This document shows, in pieces, positions 48,901-59,100 of a stretch of DNA of 64,000 bases. Source of the stretch: Episyrphus balteatus (Eukaryota; Arthropoda; Insecta; Diptera; Syrphidae); assembly GCF_945859705.1 (NCBI RefSeq), contig NC_079135.1, positions 15,192,501 through 15,256,500 on the forward strand, read 5' to 3'. Every line of letters starts with the position of its first letter. The stretch's first letter is position 1. The notes below the pieces were generated by a model. It searched no databases. It was not told the DNA's origin and saw nothing but the letters and a program-made list of their open reading frames with translations. A program made the translations under genes and the position numbers.

Positions 48901-51900
48901 CGAGGTTTTAATCAAAACCAACATTACGATGATGGAGAAGATCAAAAAAGTGGTTTTCGTCATGCCGTCCGTCGGTCTGTGCGTGTGTGCGTCTGTGCGT
49001 CTGTGCGTCCATCTGTACATCGAGCTAGGGCCTAAACGGGTGGATGGATTTGCTTGAAACTTGGTACAGATGATTTTTACGTAATTCCCTAGGTCCGTTT
49101 TTTTTATTTTTTTAATATCTCCAATTTAACGCATATCTCCCATATAACGTTTTCGAGGTATTTCAAATTTCTCGAAAACGGCTCTAACGATTTCATTTAA
49201 ATTTGGTGTGCGCAGTACTCTTATTGATTCCAACAAAACTGCGTTTTTAGTTTTTCTCAAAAAATGCCAAGAGCGGAAATATGGCGTTGCCGTTTTTCAA
49301 AAATTGACATGTTTTTTAAGTTCATATATTTCATCAAATCATAAGTAAATTTTTTCAAAATTTACAGACATCATAGGTATTGAAGTGTAAAATGTAAAAA
49401 AAAATTAAAAAAAAAAAGTTTTTCAAAAAATTTTTAAAAAATTGAATTTTTTTAACTTTCTATTTTTTTTTTTGTTTTTATTTTTTTTTCTTCACAAAAT
49501 CTTAAATTTCCAATAAATATTTAAAATAAAGATGCTTTGAACTACAAGAGCAAGTACGTGCGACCCAGTCGTGCATTTTATTTTTTGTTGTTGTCCATTT
49601 TTTTCGTAAACAGAGGATTTAATTGTAATTAGGAAGGAAATTAAGTCATAAAACACAAAGTTTGCTGAGTCGTTTTTTTCTTTTCTTGTCCATCATAGAA
49701 AATAAACAAACTTACCCAAACAAAATTACTTTAAGCTTGAAATAGGTAATGAGGAACTAACTATAAAATTAAAATCCAGTTTTTAAAAGGACAATCCTGT
49801 AAGGATACATTAGTGTGGATGGTTATCAACTACTTGTTTGATTTAGTTTTGCAAAATTCAGTTGAAGATTATTTAAAGCAGTCCATTATTAAGTTTGATA
49901 TTAAAATTTCCTAAGAATTCTTAGTCCTCTTGCAGTCAGAAATCACTGCGTTTATTTTTTCGAAAAAGCTGAAACACTTAGAACTTTAAAGACCATTAAT
50001 TTTTAAAATTTGTCAACAATGTATGTTTTTTAAATTTTTGGCATTAAACGTGTAAAAAGCGATTTTTGAAAAAGTCTGAAAAAATGACTTTTTTTACCAA
50101 GCTAAATCTCTAAAATTATAACAATTAAAAATCTGAAAAATTTTCACATGATAGCTACACTTATTAAATTTGAGTCTGTAAAGTTTTAAATTTTTTGAAC
50201 GAATGGTTTGGCTGGAATTTAAAATTGATCGAACAAGGTCCAAGAAACCCCAAGTTATTCCCATAAGAAACTTCAACCGCTTGGCGGCACAGGTTAGAAT
50301 TAAGTTAGAGACTTGAAACTTGGAAAATATTTTTTTTAGTTTATTTCCAACCATATAAGATCCTAGGAGCATAGAAATTCTTATTATTTTAAAATAATGA
50401 ACACCCTATTGTGCACCTTGCAATTCACATCATGAAAAGCCACATTTTCTATTTACGAAAAAATAGCATAGATTCCGCAGTTTTGGTCAAATTCAATAAA
50501 AAAAATACGCCAATTTGTGCCTAAATATATATTCTTTCAGAATATAACCTTACTTTATTTTTTTGTTTGTTTTATTTTGCAAAAAAAATTGGGTAAAGTT
50601 GAAAAAATTGGGAAAAAAATCACTTTTTCAAGATTTGTGGGATAAAAACCTACACTTAATTTGTTTAAACAATAGACTTATATACATCATTCAAAAGGTC
50701 TGGAAATCCTCTTTCCAAAAACATATAACATATTGAGAGTTGTTAGAAAAATGACTGAAATATTGATAGATTACATCGTAAGGTCTGTAAAAATGGTTTT
50801 TTGTAAATAAAAAAAAAATGGAGGGTTCCAAAAATATAACAAAAATATTTTTATGCATTATTCGACCATACGAACAGCCTACACTATGTTATTTCTCGGG
50901 TGTATTTTCAGTGTCGCACCGTGTTATTTATCACTTATAATATCACTTATCATTTATCACTTATTACCTATCACTTATCACATATCATGTATATCACATA
51001 TCACATCACTTATCACTTATTACTTATCACCAAAGTCTCGAAACAAGTTTCAATTTACAAATATGAGTTCACAGTGAACAAGCCTATGTTAAGCAATAAT
51101 TATAAATTTATTTATTTTCAGATTTTTGAAAAAAATATTTTTAAAAATTTTCTTCAAATTCATCGAACGAGATATCAAAAGAAAGGTCTTTTTAAGCTTT
51201 ATTCATATATGAAACAGAAGAGATTTTTCGTGATCTCTTTGCTAAGTTATATTATTTCATTTATATAAACGGGTTTCGTTACTAACATAATTTCTCGTGA
51301 GGCCCTGGTATCCGTTGGGTGTTGCGGGTCACTGCCTCGGCTGCCCTCTCAGTATGTTCGGCCCTTTTTATCACTTACCACTAATCACTTTTTACTCTTC
51401 ATTTTGAAATAATCAAATTATCACTTTTCACTTAGGTATAATTTATTACTTGCCACTTGTTACTTGTCATTCGAGTGCAATTTCTAAATTTGTTACTTGT
51501 CAGTTTTTATTTGTCATTATTTGTCACCTGTCATTCGTTACTTTGCAATTTTTAATTTGTCACTTATCACTTTCAACTTTTGCTCGATTATTTTAACTTT
51601 CTTTTTTTGGAATTTATGTATGGTTTTCATGATACAAAATACTTATCCAAAATGTCGCTCTGAATAGCAAGGTTATGTTGAAATAGAACAACATAATTTT
51701 TAACTGTTGGGTCGAAATCATTGCAACCATCCATTAGATTAATTCGCCGAAAATTAAATTCTAATTGCACATGATGAAATTTAAATATTTTATATGTACA
51801 TAGATATTCCATTATGTACCTATTTTGAAATATTTCGAAATGGATAAACCATTATTCAAGATTTTAGGAAATCGTCATTATCGTTTAACAAAAAAATATA

Positions 51901-54900
51901 CGAAAAATTGCTTTCCAAGAATATTTTAGCTTCTACATAATATCGTATATTCTCATTCACAGCTCCTTATCTTTTTTTATTTGTTATTTTTGATATCAAA
52001 AAACCACATTTGGGTTGGTGTTCTTTTTTTTTTTGCGTGAAGAATAAAATTCAGATAAACCATTTTATTTGAGCAATGAAAAATCCACTCAAGAAAAAAA
52101 AATCTCATTAAAAATCCTTTAGTCAACGTAATTACGTTTGTAATTATCTCTTCATATATGCGGTTAAACTCCAGACATCGTCGCACAGTAGGGCACCTTG
52201 TATGTGAGACCGAAAAAAAACTCAATTAAGACTAAACTACTTAACCAATTTTAATGAAATTTGCAGGAAAGGTAGCCAATAGCAAGACAAACCTACACTA
52301 ATGACCACCCATTGCCACGTCCACTCAGAAAAAAAAAAATATATTAAAAAATCTGAAAACAAGTTTTTGCAGCTGTAAATAACTTACTTCCAATCACTTT
52401 TTTACTAGAAAAATCTAATTCTTTTAAGTTCATTTGAACACCGTTTAAATTTTACATAAATAAAAAAAAAAAATAAAAAAATTTTCAAAAAAGGAAAAAT
52501 ATACAAAAACGGTAGGTAGGTATGACATTTTTTTCAAAATTTAACTTTTTTGAAAACTTTTTTTTCCTTGGTTAATTCTAAAATTTAAACGGCTACCAAA
52601 CCCAAACTTTTCCATCAATTAGCGGAACATTCCATCATAACTTTCTCTCTTTTTTTGGAGACAAGTGGAACTTAAGATAAGAGATCCTTCAAATAACCAG
52701 TTTTACTGTATTCCGATGTCAAAAAAGTGGCTTACCAAAATACATTAAGAAAGATTTGTCTGACGAAAATAACTGATTATTTTTTTTTTGCTTTATTTTT
52801 TTTTTTTTTTGCTTTTTTAGATGATTTTTTCAGATTGAAATTGCTATAAAAACCAAATACGGACGTCTTCGGGTGAGATTTTTTTTTGAAAACTATTGCT
52901 GAGATTTAACACTATCTAACGAAACCTATCCGCCAACAGAGGCAAGCAGAGGAAGTACACTACTAGAAAAAATTAAGGGATCAAAAAAAAATTCCAAATT
53001 TTTGGGCAAATTTCAACAGGCCGTAACTTCGAAAGAAATGGTCGTACAAGAAATCGATAAAGAAGGAAATTGTAGCTCCAAGTATCTAGTTTTTGGATTA
53101 GAACTTTAAAAATTTTTAACCTCCGCGGTTTTTGAGTAATCGTACAAAAACCAGCAACAAAAAAATTTTCAAAAAGCAATGGCTAGCCGTTAAGGAGAAT
53201 TCATTCAAGTTCTTGAAACCCACCTTTAACTTTCTGTGCGATCATTGGTTGCTGAGATATCGATAACACTGGTCAACAAAATTAAACTTTTTTTTTGTTA
53301 CAGAAACCAAGGTATACTTTTCTATAGGATTTTGGTGTGCTGAGCTCAAATCCGAAGTCAAAAAAATTCTACCACATCACGTTTTTGAGATAATCCCGTT
53401 AGAAAATCGAAAATGCCGCTTTTTTACCAGTTTTCGAGATTTTTTCTTAGCTTTTGGTTATTTGTTTTAAATAAATTTGTAACGGTTTCTAATAGAACTA
53501 AATCTTGTCTTTCAAAATCCGTTTGAATCTTTTAAAAATCTCTTATCTTCTTTGAGAAATCTGAAATTGAAATCAACGTGTTTGGTATATCTCATATTTA
53601 TTTGCTTTTAATAGTATATCTCAAAATGTTCTTTGCCAATCGCTTTCAAATTTTGACACAACGTTTCATTTACATTCCAGTAAGTTCTTATCTTGTTTTT
53701 AACAAGAAAAAAATTATATTTTTCTCACTAGTAATTATTTAGTATAAGTATCTGACACGGTCACGCTTTGATGTATTTCACTGCTATTAACCACCTTCGC
53801 AAATTTAAAAACTTGCAAGATTCTAAATGGAACGTTGTGTCAAAATTTGAAAGCGATTGGCAAAGAACTTTTCGAGATTCGCAATTAAAAGTAAATAAAC
53901 ATGAGATATACCAAACACGTTGATTTCAATTTCAGATTTCTCAAAGAAGATAAGAGATTTTTAAAAGATTCAAACGGATTTTGAAAGACAAGATTTAGTT
54001 CTATTAGAAACCGTTACAAATTTATTTAAAACAAATAACCAAATGCTAAGAAAAAATCTCGAAAACTGGTAAAAAAGCGGCATTTTCGATTTTCTAACGG
54101 GATTATCTCAAAAACGTGATGTGGTAGAATTTTTCTGACTTCGGATTCAAGCTCAGCACCCAAAAAACCTATAGAAAAGTATATCTTGGTGTCTGTAACA
54201 AAAACCTTGTTGACCAGTGTAATCAAACACAAAGGATTTTTTTCCATTTGAAGACCGATATCTCGGCGAGAAGTGGACGTATCGAGGTGTTCAAAAAACC
54301 AAATTAAAGCTAAATGAACAAAGTATCCGATCCTTATAGTATTTAAGCTTTTCAACGCCTGTAGACCAAAAAAAAAACTAAAAATTTTGAAAATTTTTTT
54401 GTTGCTGGTTTTTGTACGATTACTCAAAAACCGCGGAGGTTAAAAATTTTTAAAGTTCTAATCCAAAAACTAGATACTTGGAGCTACAATTTCCTTCTTT
54501 ATCGATTTCTTGTACGACCATTTCTTTCGAAGTTACGGCCTGTTGAAATTTGCCCAAAAATTTGGAATTTTTTTTTGATCCCTTAATTTTTTCCAGTAGT
54601 GTAGTTAAAACCTTATGTGAACTTAAAAAGTCACTAAACTCGAATGTTTCTTTGTCAAATAAATCGTATTCAATTCTTTTTCGCTAAACTAATGTACCAT
54701 ATTGTTTGTCAATTTATTTTAAGCCTATTTCCAAAAAGAGTTGGTTAAAACCTCGAAATTATACGGTAAATGGATCATTTTAAAAATACTTGTATTTTTA
54801 TCAGTTTTAACTATTTTTCAACTTTGAGCAATAATCTCCAGGCCCACAACTTTTTTTTTGAAAAACAACTAAATTTACTGTTAGAAACACGTGCAGTATC

Positions 54901-56077
54901 AAAATAAATCGTACTTCCGAAAAAATGGTTTTTTTTCCGCCTTTTCCCCACTGTGCGTCGTGTCGTCATTAGCTACATTACGAGTAAGCTTTTCACATAC
55001 AAAGGACCTTTTCTTATTCCGTGTTTTATATGGCAGTAACATTATTTCTAAACCATAAAATAAGATTATTATTTATACATTCTGACTACAGTTGCACTCA
55101 TAAGTAGCTACGTAAGTATCCATGCAATAAAAATGAAAAGCTGAAAATTAGGGGTATTTTTTTTTTCTCTTGTTAAATTGAAAATAATAGCAAATAATAA
55201 TTTTTATATGAAAAGTCTGTGTGTGTTTGGCGAACTTGGAGAGATTAAAAATGGTCTTGTTTGGCGTAATGTGGAATTCAGTCTGATTATGAGCTTTTTT
55301 ATATTTGTTTGAGTAAGAACATAAAATTATTTTTAAGTAAGTACTCAATTTATCGTAACGCACCAGACAAGAAAAAGAACGTTGAATTATGTTATGAGAA
55401 GGGGAATTGGATTAAGCGTAGAATGTCGGAGTTCGTATAGCTTTCTACAACGAGGGTAAATATTTTGCTTAGCCAAAATTAGTAATCGTGCAGCCCGAGT
55501 GCATGAATTCAAGACTAAAAACACGTTAAGCGATTGACCTTTAATGTTAGAGCGATATACTTTGCATTAAAGCAGGAATCGAAAATTTTTAAGGAAGCCA
55601 ACACAGAAGTCATCTAGGTTTTACTATGCCACCACAACAAAAACACTGGTAATATATATTCTGGTTCTGTGACCACTTTTCCATTCATTGTTTAAAAGGT
55701 TTTCCATACAAATTGCTTAGAATGTTAAAGTTTCTTATAGCATTCATGAATCAAAAATTTTAATTTATTTTTTTTTTAATATTTTTCTAGAAAATGTAAA
55801 AAAGGATTACAAATTGTTTTAAAACTACAAAAACACCTTTTTGAATGGTTTTAATCTTCAAACTGAGTATACCATTTAGTTTTTAGTTCAACAAAGAATT
55901 TTTAGATTATTTTTTTTTCGAAAATTGTAGGATCTCTTTCATTTAAGTTAGTTTTTTTTTTTTTAATAAAAAACAAAATTGGTTTAGGTACTATTCTGAA
56001 AAAAATATTATTCGACACATAAGAAAATTATATAAAATAATTTATTTATCAGTCCGTTATCGAAAAATTGGTTTTTC

Positions 56078-56110
<33 letters not shown>

Positions 56111-59100
56111 TCAAAACTGAAGGTTTTGAAAATTTAAAGACATTACGGCAACTTAGACGCTTTTTTATAAAAACTTTCATTGAAATCGATAAGTCGTTTA
56201 TGGGGAAGTCACACAGATAAAAAAGGCACCTTAAAATAAGATTATCACAACAAAAACATTACTGTTAAAAAAAGAGCCAAGTTCACCTATGTTGAAATTA
56301 TGCTGACACAAAAAGTACTGAGATGTAAAAGTGTACCAAGTTCTAAGGTTTGGGTTCAAATTCGTATCAATAAAATTTTGATTGTTCTCTTGACAATTTT
56401 TCTTTTAATTACCGATTTTTAAAGTTATTTCAAAAATTGCCAAGTAAACAATCAAAATTTTATTGATACGAATTTGAACCCAAACTTTAGAGCTTGGTAC
56501 ACTTTTACATCTCAGAACTTTTTGTGTCAGCATAATTTCAACATAGGTGAACTTGGCTCTTTTTTTAACAGTAATGTTTTTGTTGTGATTTCACTTCTTT
56601 TTGCAAGGTATGGCTGTAGAATTGAAAATATCTATATTTGATGAAAATTCAGTGAAAATGGGCGGTTGCCACGCCCCTGGCTGAAATTCTCAAACTTTAA
56701 ATTTTTTCCTTTGTATAAACTACCAGCTCTACCATTCTACCAAATTTCAATAATCTACGATAATCAGAAAGGCTCTATAATATTTTATTAAAAATCAGCG
56801 GAAATGGGCGGTTGCCACACCCCCTGGCTGAAATTCTCTTACTTAAAATTTTTTCCTTTGTGTAACTACCAGCTCTACCATTCTACCAAATTTTAAGATT
56901 CTACGATAATCAGAAGTGCTCTATAATATTTGATGAAAATTCAGCGGAAATGGGCGGATGCCACGCCCCCTGAATAGAAAATCTCAAATTTTCGATTTTT
57001 CCCTTTGTATACACCACAAGTCCTATCACCGTGTAAAATTTCAAGCTTCTACGTTTACGGGAAGTTCTCCATAATTTTGATGATCTGTCAGTGAGTGAGT
57101 GAGTGAGTCAGTCAGTCAGTTACGGTTTTTGCGATTTTTGAAGCCCTATATCTCAGAAACTACTCATCGGAAGAGGCTGAAATTTTGTGAGGAGTTTGGT
57201 TTGGACCAGTTCAACAAATGTAGCGAGTTTGAAATTTCTAGCATCTCTGGTGTGGAAGTTAGAGGGGGGTCGAAAATGGCCTGAGTTCTTTCCTGTAAAT
57301 AAGGGTGTAGTGCTAAAGTTGCTAGAGAACTTGGCTGGGCACTACCGTGCCCCTTGATACTCGCTTTAAATCACATCTTCTTAAAACAGAACCATTTCCG
57401 CTTAAAGTTAGTGGAATCCGCTTAGATTTTGTTAAATTTAAGGTGAATCTTATTTAATTTAAATATGAACTTTCGTCTTAAAGAACCGACAAAAAATAAA
57501 ATTTTAAAAATTTCCGTCGCTGCAGTTAATCAAACTTATTTCCAACAATGAGATAGGCTGATGATAAAGCACTCGACCAACTACAGTAAAAAATGTATAG
57601 GTACATCGGATCCAGTAAAAAGGGGTAAATTTGTAAGTTTGTCCAGCCCTGGAAATCGAGCTTAAAATTGTTCAGTCAAATTCAGTGTTGTGCGGGTTTT
57701 TTACATCGAGTTTTTACATGTAAAAAACTCAATGTAAATAATTTGAAAATTACATGTAAAAAACTCACTAATGTAAAAAATGGTAAAAAATTAAATTTCT
57801 TGAGAAAGTCAAAACAAAAAAATTACATGATTGGATCTTTTATGTTTTTCTTTCAACTATTAAGAACGATAAACGATGATTACTAAGTTAATTTCATCAA
57901 ATTTGGTCATCATATATGTAAATTCAGAGGTAATGCTTGATTTCGTTTGCTGTTCAATTTTAAATACATGTGAATTAATTTCCTCGATCTTTCATATGTT
58001 AATGGACTTGCGCCAAATTAATGACTTTGGAAATATTTTTTAATTAATTATAAACCGTTTATTAGAATTCAATGCCGTAAAATAAAGTGTTCTATTCAAA
58101 ATGTGTTATATACTTCGAATGACAACCTGTCAAAATGAATGAATTTTAAGTTATTTACCGTTTTTTTTTTTACCGTTTTATACCATTTTTTACGTTTTTT
58201 TTACATTTCTTACACATTATTTACCATTTTTTAAGATTTTTTACACAAAAAAAGTAAAATTGCCCTATCAAGTTCTCCTTCTTACATTTATGCCATTTAA
58301 GTGAAGCCAAAAATTATTCGTAATTTATACAAAGTTAAACATTTTAAACTACACGTTTTATACTCAGAGAGGGTGGTAAGCAATTAAATAATTATATTAT
58401 CAATTTTATTCAGCACTTCTGATGACCGTATGATTTTCAATGCTAAATCTGAAAGAAACTCTTGTCCCATTTATGAAAAGAGCTTGAAAATTCGATCTAC
58501 TTGGAGGAAATTTTCGAAAATGTATTACAGTCGACAACCTCTAAGTCGAACTTTCACGGACTCGAAAATCGGTTCGAGTTAGAGGGAAATTCGAGTTAGA
58601 GGGATTTTTTAAATATTTTTTCTACAAAATTGTTCATTAAAAATGGTGAAAAAGTTCAACTTAGAGGGAGTCGACTGTGTTTTTTTTCGAAAATCTATTT
58701 AAAAAAAAGAAAATAGATTTAAAATTTGTTTTTTGAATGCAAAAAGCTGATGAAGAGATATTGCTATTGGACTGTAAGAAAAAAAAAAGTTTTGTATAGA
58801 AATATCTCTGGAACCAAACTTCGAAGAAACTTTGGGTTTGCAATTATGAATTAGAGATTAAAATGACCTTCCTTTTGATATCTTACTCGATGAATTTGGA
58901 TATCTTACTCGATGAATTTGGATAAAATTTTTTAAAAAGCATTTTTTTCGGGAAGGGGTAAACCTTGATTTTTTCTCAAAAAAAAAAAAAAACAATATTT
59001 TTTTTAACCGAAATGCATTAGCCCGTTCTCTGTGAACTCATATCTGTAAACCAAAACTTGTTTCGAGACGTTGGTCAACAGATATTTGCCTCCGAGTGTA

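Noticed and set aside
51627..51812. 61-codon minus-strand frame of fairly balanced composition
   Set aside because: I could not link it to any family, and there is no neighbouring exon in phase; left uncalled.
54026..54427. 133-codon minus-strand frame with a partner frame at 33585-33809
   Set aside because: Both lie in foldback family E. The similarity is explained by DNA identity over arms and non-coding parts alike, and the frame crosses an element boundary.
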